Source: Treponema bryantii
Lineage (GTDB): Bacteria; Spirochaetota; Spirochaetia; Treponematales; Treponemataceae
DNA: 64,000 nucleotides
Assembly: GCF_036492245.1 (NCBI RefSeq)
Contig: NZ_AP025286.1
Coordinates: forward strand, 3,286,001-3,350,000
Direction: 5' to 3'
Shown here: piece after piece, positions 43,659 through 52,300 of the stretch
Layout: every line of letters starts with the position of its first letter
Numbering within the stretch: the stretch's first letter is position 1
Position numbers and translations under genes: made by a program
Notes under the pieces: generated by a model
The model's database searches: none
What the model was told of the DNA's origin: nothing
What the model saw: only the letters and a program-made list of their open reading frames with translations

Positions 43659-44120
43659 TTATTCTTCTTCCTTTTCCATCATATTATGCATTATCTGATG
43701 GAGGGTTTTGAGTAAAGGACCGGCTTTATCCATGTCTAAAATGTTCTGACACATCATCTGCTGCGGAACATTTACACATTTTTCTTTCATGCCTCTCCCC
43801 TGGTCAGTAAGCTGAATGTAAACGGTGCGTTCATCTTTTCCACCGCGAGTACGTGTAACAAGTCCCTGACCTTCCATTTTCTTAAGAAGCGGAGTAAGAG
43901 TACCAGAATCAAGAAAGAGTCTTTCTCCAAGTTCTTTGACTGTAACATTATCCTTTTCCCAGAGGCTAAGCAAAGTGATGTACGAAGTATAAGTCAGCCC
44001 AAGAGGTTCAAGCAACGGGGTATATTTTCTGATAATTTCCTTTGAGCATACATAAAGTGCAAAGCACAACTGATTATCCAATGCCAGTGCATCAAAATTC
44101 ATATTTCCATTTTCACTCAT
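43659..44120 (-). CDS. MarR-family regulator, OhrR-like peroxide sensor
   Basis: MarR repressor of 153 residues. The N-terminal DNQLCFALYVCSKEI segment carries Cys19 where OhrR has its reactive Cys, and the winged helix-turn-helix is seen as VTVKELGERLFLDSGTLTPLLKKMEGQGLV with the wing TRTRGGKDERTVYI, each split by a turn. OhrR proteins lose DNA binding when this Cys is oxidised by organic peroxides. Its own promoter contains the palindrome ATTGTATACAAT over the -10 box, and two related sites flank the promoter of a nearby glutathione peroxidase gene, which fits peroxide control. Family firm; peroxide sensing inferred from Cys19 and the operators. Confidence 0.85.
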   Translation of the reverse strand: MSENGNMNFDALALDNQLCFALYVCSKEIIRKYTPLLEPLGLTYTSYITLLSLWEKDNVTVKELGERLFLDSGTLTPLLKKMEGQGLVTRTRGGKDERTVYIQLTDQGRGMKEKCVNVPQQMMCQNILDMDKAGPLLKTLHQIMHNMMEKEEE

Positions 44121-44128
44121 AATTTTTG

Positions 44129-44157
44129 ATTGTATACAATTAAATTGAAATAATCAA
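44129..44157 (-). promoter_or_regulatory. Promoter and operator of the OhrR-like gene
   Basis: Minus-strand TTGATT (44157-44152), 17-base spacer and TACAAT (44134-44129). The perfect palindrome ATTGTATACAAT (44129-44140) covers the -10, so the repressor should block its own promoter. Confidence 0.65.
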
Positions 44158-44246
44158 GTGACAACAGTATTTTTATTAAATCTTTGCTTGTTTTGAAGAA
44201 TAATTTGTACTATGATAAATTAAGTGTTTTTAAATGGGGGATTTTT

Positions 44247-44819
44247 ATGAAAAAAATACTTTTTGCTTTGGCTGGAGTTTGTTGTCTGCTTTTCGCTTCT
44301 TGTGCAACAACTTCTTTTGGTAATTTAAGTGAATTTCCTTTGATTGAGTCTGGTGAATTGTCTTCTGGTCGTTACATTGTTCTTGGTGAAGTTACAGGAG
44401 CAAGCAACTTATCTATGACTAATGAGGAATATGCTAAACTGATTAAAAATGAGTTTTCTCTTGAACCACAGAATGTTCAGGTAAAGTTTATTAATGATTC
44501 TGGAGATTACGGATTTATCGGTAAGCGTGCAAACATCAAGATGAATGTATTTGAACGTTCTGCAGCCCTTGCTGAATATAAGATGATTCAGACTGCAAAA
44601 CATAATCAGGCTGATGCAATTGTCTTCCTTAAATCAAATACAACAGTTGAAACAAGTTATAAAACAACCTTTGTTAAAACTGTAGTTTCTGGTTATGCAG
44701 TTAAAATTAAGCCGGATTCAGGATATACAATTGAAGTTCCAGTTGAAGAAGTTCCTGCTCCAGAGGCAGAAGCTGAAACCGAAGAACCAGAAGTTACTGA
44801 AGTTACAGAATCTGAATAG
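44247..44819 (+). CDS. Lipoprotein of unknown function with acidic tail
   Basis: Lipoprotein of 190 residues: signal MKKILFALAGVCCLL, lipobox FASC. The mature part has no family I recognise; it contains GRYIVLGEVTGASNLS and a KTTFVKTVVSGYAVKI segment. The last 25 residues are rich in Glu, Pro and Val in a PEAEAETEEPEV pattern, a likely flexible tail. The ATG at 44247 follows GGGGG; an upstream ATG at 44184 would spoil the signal peptide. It faces away from the OhrR-like gene across 126 bases and could share its operator. Confidence 0.75.
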   Translation: MKKILFALAGVCCLLFASCATTSFGNLSEFPLIESGELSSGRYIVLGEVTGASNLSMTNEEYAKLIKNEFSLEPQNVQVKFINDSGDYGFIGKRANIKMNVFERSAALAEYKMIQTAKHNQADAIVFLKSNTTVETSYKTTFVKTVVSGYAVKIKPDSGYTIEVPVEEVPAPEAEAETEEPEVTEVTESE

Positions 44820-44868
44820 TTTTCCTGAAATAATTTAATTCAGAAAAATTTTAAAGCGTTTGTTGATT

Positions 44869-44884
44869 AAATTGCACACAATTT
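44869..44884 (+). promoter_or_regulatory. OhrR-like operator, upstream site
   Basis: AAATTG-CACA-CAATTT lies directly upstream of the -35 of the peroxidase promoter. It matches the ATTG-N4-CAAT pattern of the regulator's own operator. Confidence 0.55.
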
Positions 44885-44886
44885 AG

Positions 44887-44915
44887 TTGACAAACGTTTT
44901 TTTTTACGTTATATT
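44887..44915 (+). promoter_or_regulatory. Sigma-70-type promoter of the glutathione peroxidase gene
   Basis: Consensus TTGACA (44887-44892), 17-base spacer, TATATT (44910-44915). The best promoter in the window. Confidence 0.8.
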
Positions 44916-44929
44916 GATTATGAAATTAG

Positions 44930-44941
44930 ATTGTGCACAAT
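44930..44941 (+). promoter_or_regulatory. OhrR-like operator, downstream site
   Basis: Perfect palindrome ATTGTGCACAAT just after the expected transcription start of the peroxidase gene. Confidence 0.65.
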
Positions 44942-44966
44942 TTATTTTGTGTTTGTGAGGTATTTT

Positions 44967-45440
44967 ATGACTTTATACGATTTTTCTGTAAAAACAAGAG
45001 ATGGAAAAGAAACCAGCCTTAAAGACTATGAAGGCAAAGTTCTTTTGATTGTAAATACTGCAACAGGCTGTGGTTTTACACCTCAGTATACAGGTTTGCA
45101 GGAATTGTATAACAAATACAAGGATAAGGGATTTGAGATTCTTGATTTCCCTTGTAATCAGTTTATGAATCAAGCTCCTGGAAGTGATGACGCAATTCAC
45201 ACTTTCTGTACTGGTCGCTTTGGAATCACTTTCCCTCAGTTTGCAAAAATTGATGTAAACGGAAAAAATGAAGATCCTCTCTACACATACCTTAAGAGCA
45301 AAAAGCGCGGTTTCTGTACATCAAAAATAAAATGGAATTTTACTAAATTTTTGATCTCTAAAGATGGTACTGTTTTGAAGCGTTTTGCCCCAACTGATAC
45401 ACCTGCAAAAATTGACGCTTACATTGCAAAGGCACTTTAA
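44967..45440 (+). CDS. Glutathione peroxidase family thiol peroxidase (Cys type)
   Basis: Peroxidase of 157 residues reducing hydroperoxides, probably with thioredoxin rather than glutathione as donor. The peroxidatic Cys35 lies in NTATGCGFT, where selenoenzymes have Sec. The second motif is LDFPCNQF with Cys63, and WNFTKFLI completes the catalytic tetrad. The ATG at 44967 follows GTGAGG; an upstream in-frame ATG at 44931 lies inside the operator and is rejected. A near-perfect promoter with two ATTG-N4-CAAT operators indicates control by the OhrR-like gene nearby. The last four bases overlap the convergent SARP-type gene. Confidence 0.92.
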   Translation: MTLYDFSVKTRDGKETSLKDYEGKVLLIVNTATGCGFTPQYTGLQELYNKYKDKGFEILDFPCNQFMNQAPGSDDAIHTFCTGRFGITFPQFAKIDVNGKNEDPLYTYLKSKKRGFCTSKIKWNFTKFLISKDGTVLKRFAPTDTPAKIDAYIAKAL

Positions 45441-46474
45441 TTTTTCTTAAGAGCCTTCTGCTCCAGAAAACCGACAGCCTCTTCGGCCCAGCTGAACTGG
45501 CTCATAAACTCCCCGGCAAAACTTTTAATGGCAGAAGGTTGTCCATCAAGAAAATCATAATAATCGCATTTGATAACTTCCGGATTTATTCGGAAGTTAT
45601 TATATTCTGCAATAAAAAAGTTCTGAATCTCAAGTTCATTTAAAGTATGTTTAATATCTACTATCAGATTTCGGAAACTGCTTCCATAACGGGCTGAATC
45701 TGCACGCTCGCCCCACAAAACAGAAATCAATTCTTTAGTCTTTACTGAACTACCCTTTTTATAAATCAGATAGCCCATTAACTCATCACTTTTGGTGCGT
45801 GAAAACTTCACAACCTTGTTTTCATATATCAGCGTAAAATTTCCGAATGTTTTTGCTTCAAGATTCTGTTTCTGTTTTTTAAGAAACAGAAGATGTTTTT
45901 TCTCTACACGACGTTTATAAAGAGAAAGGAAGAACAAAAGTCCCACCATGATAAGAGAATTAGCATAACCACCTGCTCCAAAAGCTTTATATAAATAAGG
46001 AGTCATAACCCCAATAGTGATTACCATACCTAAAAGAAAAAGCATTGGAGAAAAAGAACAAGTACATACCGCTATAACTGCAGTCATACAAAAAACTATA
46101 AAGCCGTTAAAATATGCGCCTACAATTACTGTAAAAACTGCATTTGCAAATAAAATATACATGAGAACATAAAAAGAAATAGTTTTATTAAGATAGGATT
46201 TTTTTCGTTCCTGCTCTTTTTTCTGTTTGCTCGCAAAAAAAGCATAGGAACTTGTAATAAGCATAACTATATAATAGATAAATGAATTTATATGCTTAGA
46301 TAATTCAGAATAAAATTTGATAGAATACAAACCTATACAAAATAGTGCAAACCCAAACAAACATGCACTTGCAATATGAACAATAATTCTGTTTGATTCA
46401 CCAGCATCTGCCAAATCAATATAAGATATTCCATACTTTTCGTTATACTTTTCTATTAAATCTTTAATTATCAT
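45437..46474 (-). CDS. Membrane-anchored SARP-type transcriptional regulator
   Basis: Protein of 345 residues. The N-terminal 200 residues have about six or seven membrane helices. After a basic linker, the C-terminal part is an OmpR-like winged helix (KTFGNFTLIYENKVVKFSR, SDELMGYLIYK, TKELISVLWGERADSARYGSSFRNL) followed by a short start of a bacterial transcriptional activation domain (FAGEFMSQFSWAEEA). This is the SARP layout, but membrane attachment is unusual and the activation domain is truncated. TATAAT lies 12 bases before the ATG. The gap to the divergent repeat lipoprotein holds four GTGCT direct repeats with SARP-like spacing. Probably an activator of that gene and perhaps of itself. 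Confidence 0.75.
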   Translation of the reverse strand: MIIKDLIEKYNEKYGISYIDLADAGESNRIIVHIASACLFGFALFCIGLYSIKFYSELSKHINSFIYYIVMLITSSYAFFASKQKKEQERKKSYLNKTISFYVLMYILFANAVFTVIVGAYFNGFIVFCMTAVIAVCTCSFSPMLFLLGMVITIGVMTPYLYKAFGAGGYANSLIMVGLLFFLSLYKRRVEKKHLLFLKKQKQNLEAKTFGNFTLIYENKVVKFSRTKSDELMGYLIYKKGSSVKTKELISVLWGERADSARYGSSFRNLIVDIKHTLNELEIQNFFIAEYNNFRINPEVIKCDYYDFLDGQPSAIKSFAGEFMSQFSWAEEAVGFLEQKALKKN

Positions 46475-46520
46475 AACTGGAGTATCATTATAACATGCTT
46501 TTTAAAAAAAACATAAATTT

Positions 46521-46571
46521 GTGCTGATTTGGTGCTATTTTTTTTTATTTTATGTGCTGATTCTGTGCTTT
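46521..46571 (+). promoter_or_regulatory. Direct-repeat operator, four GTGCT half-sites (11/22/11)
   Basis: GTGCT starts at 46521, 46532, 46554 and 46565, all on one face of the helix. The last heptamer ends eight bases before a TAAAAT -10 box (46580-46585), the geometry known for SARP activators. The divergent gene encodes a SARP-type protein. Confidence 0.65.
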
Positions 46572-46579
46572 CGATGTAA

Positions 46580-46585
46580 TAAAAT
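46580..46585 (+). promoter_or_regulatory. -10 box of the repeat-lipoprotein leader
   Basis: TAAAAT with no good -35, as expected for an activator-dependent promoter. Transcription would start near 46592. Confidence 0.45.
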
Positions 46586-46589
46586 AGGG

Positions 46590-46761
46590 CCATCGACTGA
46601 AAATAAAAGGACTATTTCGGCCAGAATGACCCTGGTAATATATAGACTTGCGGAAGTCGGAGAGAGAGTTATTTATAAAAGTCTTAATAAACGAAAACCT
46701 CCTTTATCGTTTATAACCAACCTACCCGAGATCACTCACGGTCCCGGGTAATTTTTTTACA
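46590..46761 (+). ncRNA. Structured leader or small RNA ending in a terminator
   Basis: Successive inverted repeats are CCAG/CTGG (46621-46635), GACTT/AAGTC (46645-46658) and ATAAACGA/TCGTTTAT (46687-46714, loop containing CCTCCTTT). A terminator stem at 46723-46757 (TACCCG-A-GATC with GGTC-C-CGGGTA) is followed by seven T. It lies between the SARP-type operator and the repeat lipoprotein gene. No known RNA family was recognised. Confidence 0.5.
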
Positions 46762-46842
46762 CATCCACAAATTACTTATCTGAAAATCTAAATTACATGC
46801 TATAATAGTTTTATTACAAAATACTTCACTAGGAGGAAAAAA

Positions 46843-49059
46843 GTGAAAAATTTATTAAAAGTCGCCGTAGTTGTACTTTTGCTAACTATGGCATTCGTTG
46901 TCAATTCCTGTTCATCAGCTTTAGACGAGATAGAATCTTTAAAGAATGATAACCCGGAATTAGTAGAAACTGGAAACTCTATCTCTTCTGAAAGTTCAAG
47001 AGCAGTAACTTCTGCAGAATTAAATGAACCGCTTACTCTTGAATTCGCACGGGATGGAAAAATTACCATAACAAACCCATGGAGTACACTTAGATACAAA
47101 AAAAATGATGGAAATATTATTGCAGCTGTAGATCCAAATAATCCATCTGTTTGTACTATAAAAATGTCTCAGGGTGATAAAATTTGCTTCTATGCAGTAA
47201 AATCTGAAAATACATATAGTAAAACTATGAATATAGACTCAACTTCAGACTGTTATCTATATGGAAACATAATGAGTCTTGTTACTTTTGATACAAATAC
47301 AGGCAATTGGGATCCAAATTATAAATATCTGCGTGAATCATATACTTTTTGTGAACTTTTTCGTGAGAATAAACATATTAAAAATCATTCTTCAAAGCAA
47401 ATCTGTTTACCTGCAAACAATCTTAAAGACAATTGTTATTGTAGAATGTTCGAATCCTGTACATCCCTTACAACTGCTCCTGAACTTCCTGCCACAAGCC
47501 TTGCAGAAGCTTGCTATGCCGCTATGTTCTATTACTGTGAATCTTTAATAAATGTACCAAAAAAGCTTCCAGCCACTTGGCTTTATAAACATTGCTACAT
47601 GAGCATGTTCTTTGGATGTATCGCTTTAACGACTGCTCCAGAGCTTCCAGCTCAACATCTTGATACCGCATGCTACGAGTGTATGTTCTATCTTTGCCGA
47701 TCATTAACAACAGCTCCAAAACTTCCCGCTACAACGCTAGCCAGTGAATGTTACGATAGTATGTTTGGCGATTGCTACTCTTTAACAGAAGCTCCTGAAC
47801 TTCCTGCTAAAACTCTTGACTGGGCTTGCTATCGAGATATGTTCATATACTGTACCTCTTTAAAGAAAGCTCCTGTTCTTCCCGCTACACAACTAGAAGA
47901 AAGGTGCTATGCAAGTATGTTCTTTGCCTGCAGGTCATTAACAACTGCGCCTAAACTTCCAGCAACCACTCTTACTGATAGCTGTTATCGATCTATGTTT
48001 GAAAACTGTACTTCACTAACAAATGCACCATATCTACCTGCAGATACACTCTCAAAAAATTGTTACGAAGAAATGTTTAAGGGATGTAAAAATCTTAATT
48101 TTATACAATGTCTGGCTACAGATATTTCTGCATCTGAATGTACAAAAGATTGGGTATATGATGTTCCAGTCAGCGGTACTTTTGTTAAGGTAACCAATGC
48201 AGTATGGCCAACTGGTAATAATGGAATTCCAAATGGCTGGACAATAAAAAACATAGAAACCAAAGTTCCAGAATATGACGAAGATCCTTTAACTCTGGAA
48301 TTTATAGAAGATGGTACAATTAAAATAATAAATCCATGGAGTACACTTATGTATTCAGTGAACGGAGAAAATGTAGTTTATATATCAGCAATAAATAACT
48401 CACCATTTACTATAACAGTTAAGAAAGGTGATAAAATTTGCTTCTATGCCGAAAAATCTGAAAATACATATAGTAAAACTATGAATATAAACTCAACTTC
48501 AGACTGCTATCTATATGGAAACATAATGAGTCTTGTAACTTTTGATATAACATCATACACATGGAATCCAAAATACAAAATACTGCATAATTCATATACA
48601 TTTGCATATCTTTTCGAGCATAATAATCATATCAAAAACCATCATTCCAAACAGCTTCTTTTACCGGCGGAAACACTTACAAGTTATTGCTATATTGGAT
48701 TATTTTATGCTTGCACCTCACTTACAAAAGCTCCTTCACTTCCTGCAACAACTCTTAATCCGTTTTGTTATGACTCAATGTTCAAAGGATGTTCATCATT
48801 AACGAATCCACCTATCCTTCCTGCAAAAACTCTTTCTAATGGGTGTTACCAATATATGTTTAAGGGATGTAAAAACCTTAATTATATAGAATGTCTGGCT
48901 ACAGATATTTCTGCCAAGGATTGTACTAATTCTTGGGTAGAAGGTGTTTCATCCAGTGGAACTTTTATTATCTCTCTCAATACTCTTTTGAAATGGCAAA
49001 GGGGAAATAACGGAATTCCAAATAATTGGACTGTAATTAGGTCATGGCCAATATTTTGA
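46843..49059 (+). CDS. Surface lipoprotein with 26-residue CYxxMFxxC repeats (BspA-like)
   Basis: Lipoprotein of 738 residues, GTG start behind AGGAGG, lipobox NSCSS. Two modules are present. Each starts with a beta-rich domain (LTLEF..DG.I.I.NPWSTL, then KGDKICFYA.KSENTYSKTM), followed by repeats of about 26 residues of the form CYxxMFxxCxSLTxAPxLPAxxL. The first module has eight repeats plus a degenerate ninth, the second has two plus a degenerate third; each ends in NNGIPNxWT. The repeats resemble the leucine-rich BspA-like surface repeats of oral and gut bacteria, so adhesion is plausible. A 121-base stretch is about 96% identical between modules. Upstream are a terminator-ending leader and SARP-like sites. 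Confidence 0.75.
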   Translation: MKNLLKVAVVVLLLTMAFVVNSCSSALDEIESLKNDNPELVETGNSISSESSRAVTSAELNEPLTLEFARDGKITITNPWSTLRYKKNDGNIIAAVDPNNPSVCTIKMSQGDKICFYAVKSENTYSKTMNIDSTSDCYLYGNIMSLVTFDTNTGNWDPNYKYLRESYTFCELFRENKHIKNHSSKQICLPANNLKDNCYCRMFESCTSLTTAPELPATSLAEACYAAMFYYCESLINVPKKLPATWLYKHCYMSMFFGCIALTTAPELPAQHLDTACYECMFYLCRSLTTAPKLPATTLASECYDSMFGDCYSLTEAPELPAKTLDWACYRDMFIYCTSLKKAPVLPATQLEERCYASMFFACRSLTTAPKLPATTLTDSCYRSMFENCTSLTNAPYLPADTLSKNCYEEMFKGCKNLNFIQCLATDISASECTKDWVYDVPVSGTFVKVTNAVWPTGNNGIPNGWTIKNIETKVPEYDEDPLTLEFIEDGTIKIINPWSTLMYSVNGENVVYISAINNSPFTITVKKGDKICFYAEKSENTYSKTMNINSTSDCYLYGNIMSLVTFDITSYTWNPKYKILHNSYTFAYLFEHNNHIKNHHSKQLLLPAETLTSYCYIGLFYACTSLTKAPSLPATTLNPFCYDSMFKGCSSLTNPPILPAKTLSNGCYQYMFKGCKNLNYIECLATDISAKDCTNSWVEGVSSSGTFIISLNTLLKWQRGNNGIPNNWTVIRSWPIF
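47434..48137 (+). repeat. Protein repeat array, module 1 (nine 26-residue units)
   Basis: Tandem 78-base coding units encoding CYxxMFxxC...LPA...L. The DNA is diverged between units, so this is an old array kept at protein level. Confidence 0.85.
48427..48547 (+). repeat. Second copy of a 121-base duplicated segment
   Basis: Matches 47173-47293 with only about five base differences, whereas the flanking module sequence is much more diverged. Suggests recent gene conversion or duplication. Confidence 0.85.
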
Positions 49060-49324
49060 TGGAATTAAATATAACTTAAATAATTTAATATAGTTACATA
49101 AATTCTATTTGAAATTATATAACTACTAGAATAATCTTGAAAACTTTGATAATATATACTCTCAGTATGAAAACTGAAGCGTGTTTTGACATGAATATTC
49201 TCAAGATTAAAAACACTGTTCATACTATTTTTATTTGGTGATTTCTAAGGCGGAATTCTTTTGAATTCCGCCTTTTTTTTCGCTCAAGCGAATTTACATT
49301 GCATTTTATAGGAGTAAATAGATT
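49060..49324 (+). promoter_or_regulatory. Leader region of carB
   Basis: AT-rich gap of 265 bases. It contains a TTGACA near 49177 without a good -10, a small CAGT/ACTG hairpin and a strong terminator (see next). I recognise no PyrR-binding site or other riboregulator. Confidence 0.35.
49249..49279 (+). terminator. Strong terminator 46 bases before carB
   Basis: AAGGCGGAATTC/GAATTCCGCCTT, a perfect 12-pair stem with a four-base loop and eight T. It either ends the lipoprotein transcript or attenuates carB. Confidence 0.9.
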
Positions 49325-52300
49325 ATGAAACGAGAAGACATCAAAAAGGTTTTGATTATTGGTTCGGGCCCGATTGTTATTGGTCAGGCATGTGAGTTTG
49401 ACTATTCGGGAACTCAGGCTTGTAAGGCTTTGCGCGAACTTGGCTACAAGATTGTACTTGTAAACTCTAACCCGGCTACTATTATGACTGACCCGGTTAT
49501 GGCGGACGCTACTTACATTGAGCCGCTGAACGTTGAGCGTCTTTCTCAGATTATTGAAAAGGAACGTCCTGATGCACTTTTGCCTAACCTTGGTGGTCAG
49601 ACCGGTTTGAACATGGCTATGGAATTGAACAAGGCCGGCGTTCTTGATAAATACGGTGTAAAAGTAATTGGTGTAAACCTGGATGCTATTGAGCGTGGTG
49701 AAGACCGTGAGATTTTCAAGGAGACTATGAAGTCGCTTGGTATTGACACTCCTCGCTCGGGAATCTGTCACACTGTTGAAGGTGCTGAAAAAATTGCTGA
49801 AGAAATCGGCTTCCCACTGGTTGTTAGACCTGCTTATACTATGGGCGGTCAGGGTGGCGGTTTCTGCTACAATGTTGAAGAGCTTCGCACTATTGTTGCA
49901 AACGGTCTGGATCTTTCTATGACTCACCAGTGTTTGATTGAAGAGTCTATTCTTGGTTGGGAAGAGCTTGAAGTTGAAGTTGTTCGCGACTCTAAGAATC
50001 AGATGGTTGCAATCTGTACTATCGAAAATATTGACGCCGTTGGTGTTCACACTGGTGACTCTTTCTGTGCCGCTCCTTTTATGACTATCGACAAGGATCT
50101 GGAAAAGAAGCTCCAGGAAATGGCATTTAAGATTGTTGAGAACATCGGTGTTATCGGTGGTACAAACGTTCAGTTTGCTCACAATCCTAAGACTGGTCGC
50201 GTTGTTATTATTGAGATTAACCCACGTACTTCTCGTTCTTCTGCACTTGCTTCAAAGGCAACTGGCTTCCCTATCGCGCTGATTTCTGCAAAACTTGCCA
50301 GCGGTTTGACTCTGGACGAGATTCCTTACTGGCGTGACGGCACTCTTGAAAAATATACTTTGGGCGGCGCTCCTGATGGAGATTACGTTGTTCTTAAGTT
50401 TGCACGCTGGGCTTTTGAAAAGTTCCGCGGTACAAAGGATGAACTTGGTACATCAATGAAGGCCGTTGGTGAAGTTATGGCCATCGGTAAAAACTTTAAG
50501 GAAACTTTCCAGAAGGCTATTCGTGGTCTTGAAAATGGCCGCAGCGGTCTTGGTTTTGCAAAAGACTTCAATAAAAAATCAGCTGATGAATTATGCGAAA
50601 TGCTTAAGGTTCAGAGCAGCGAGCGCTACTTCCAGCTTTATGAAGCAATCCGTAAGGGTGTTCCACTTTCTAAACTTTCTGAAATCACATACGTTAAAGA
50701 GTTCTTCCTCCAGCAGATGAAAGAGCTTGTTGATTTGGAAGAGGAAATGCTTAAGAACCCTGGACGTGTTCCGGAAGACAAGCTTCTTATTCAGGCTAAG
50801 AAAGACGGTTTCAGCGACAAATATCTTTCTAAAATCCTTAAGGTTGCAGAAAAAGATATCCGCAAGAGACGCAACGAGCTTGGTATTAAAGAAGCATGGC
50901 TCCGTGTTCCGGTTTCCGGTGTTGAAAATGCCTGCTACTACTACTCAACTTACAATGCAGAAAAAGACACTTCTGTTGCAACAGACAACAAGAAGAAGAT
51001 TATGATTTTGGGTGGTGGTCCTAACAGAATTGGTCAGGGTATTGAATTTGACTACTGCTGCTGTCATGCGGCTATGCAGTTGAAAGAACTTGGTTACGAA
51101 ACAATCATCGTAAACTGTAACCCGGAAACTGTTTCTACTGACTATGATACTTCTGATAAACTTTACTTCGAGCCAGTTACAACAGAAGACGTTCTTCAGA
51201 TTTACGAAAAGGAAAAGCCATTCGGAGTTATCGTTCAGTTTGGTGGACAGACTCCACTTAATATTGCACGCGAACTTCAGGAAAACGGTGTAAATATTCT
51301 TGGTACAAGCATCGACTCTATCGACATCGCCGAAGACCGCGACCTCTTCCGCCACATGATGGAAAAACTGGAAATCCCAATGCCAGAAAGCGGAATGGCA
51401 ATTGACTTCAATGAAGCAAAGGCTTGCGCTGATAAGATTGGTTACCCAATCATGATTCGTCCTTCATTCGTTCTTGGTGGACGCGGAATGGAAGTAATCT
51501 ATGACGAAGCTACTTTGAAGGAATACGTTGAAAAGGCTGTTGGTGTAACTCCTGACCGCCCACTTTTGATTGATCGCTTCTTGAAGAATGCGCTTGAGTG
51601 CGAAGCTGATGCTTTGGCTGATTCAACTCACGTTTACATCCCTGCTGTTATGGAGCACGTTGAGCTTGCGGGTATTCACTCTGGTGACTCAGCTTGTGTA
51701 ATTCCTCCGGTTTCGATTCCGGCTGACAACCTTGCAACAATCAAAGAATATACAAAGAAGATTGCTGAAAGCCTCCACGTTTGCGGTTTGATGAACATGC
51801 AGTACGCAATTGAAAACGGAAAGGTTTATGTAATTGAAGCTAACCCACGTGCTTCTCGTACAGTTCCTCTCGTATCAAAGGTTTGTGACACACAGATGGC
51901 CCGCCTTGCAACTCGTATGATGCTTGGTGAATCACTCGAATCACTCGGCCTCAAAGACAAGAAGATTCCTTACTACGGAGCAAAAGAAGCAGTTCTTCCA
52001 TGGGCTCGCTTCCCTGGAGTTGACCCAATCCTTGGACCAGAAATGCGTTCTACTGGTGAAGTTCTTGGTCTTGCTGAAAACTTCCCACTGGCATTCTACA
52101 AGTCACAGGAAGCTGCAGGAAGCGAACTTCCACACGCACCGGCTGCCTGGGAAAACAAGAAGGTTCTTATTTCCCTCAGCAACAAAGAAGGCCAGAAGGA
52201 TCAGGTTCTCGAAATTGGAAAGACTTTGAAGAATCTGGGCTTTACACTAGTTGGAACCCAGGGCACAGCAGACTTCTACAACGCAAACGGAATCAAGTGC

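Noticed and set aside
44931-44966. Upstream ATG start for the glutathione peroxidase
   Set aside because: It lies in the operator and only about ten bases after the expected transcription start, without a ribosome site.
44967-45440. Selenocysteine form of the peroxidase
   Set aside because: The active-site codon is TGT (Cys), not in-frame TGA.
46590-46761. Glycine or other known riboswitch in the lipoprotein leader
   Set aside because: A GGAGAG-like string occurs, but the paired elements and second conserved loop of the glycine class are absent.
47434-48918. CRISPR or DNA tandem repeat in the repeat-lipoprotein gene
   Set aside because: The 78-base units are coding and diverged at DNA level, without uniform spacers.
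49220-50182. Long minus-strand open frame of 320 codons opposite carB
   Set aside because: It lies wholly within and just before carB, which is certain. The encoded protein is Asn/Ser/Lys-rich without family motifs and has no ribosome site.
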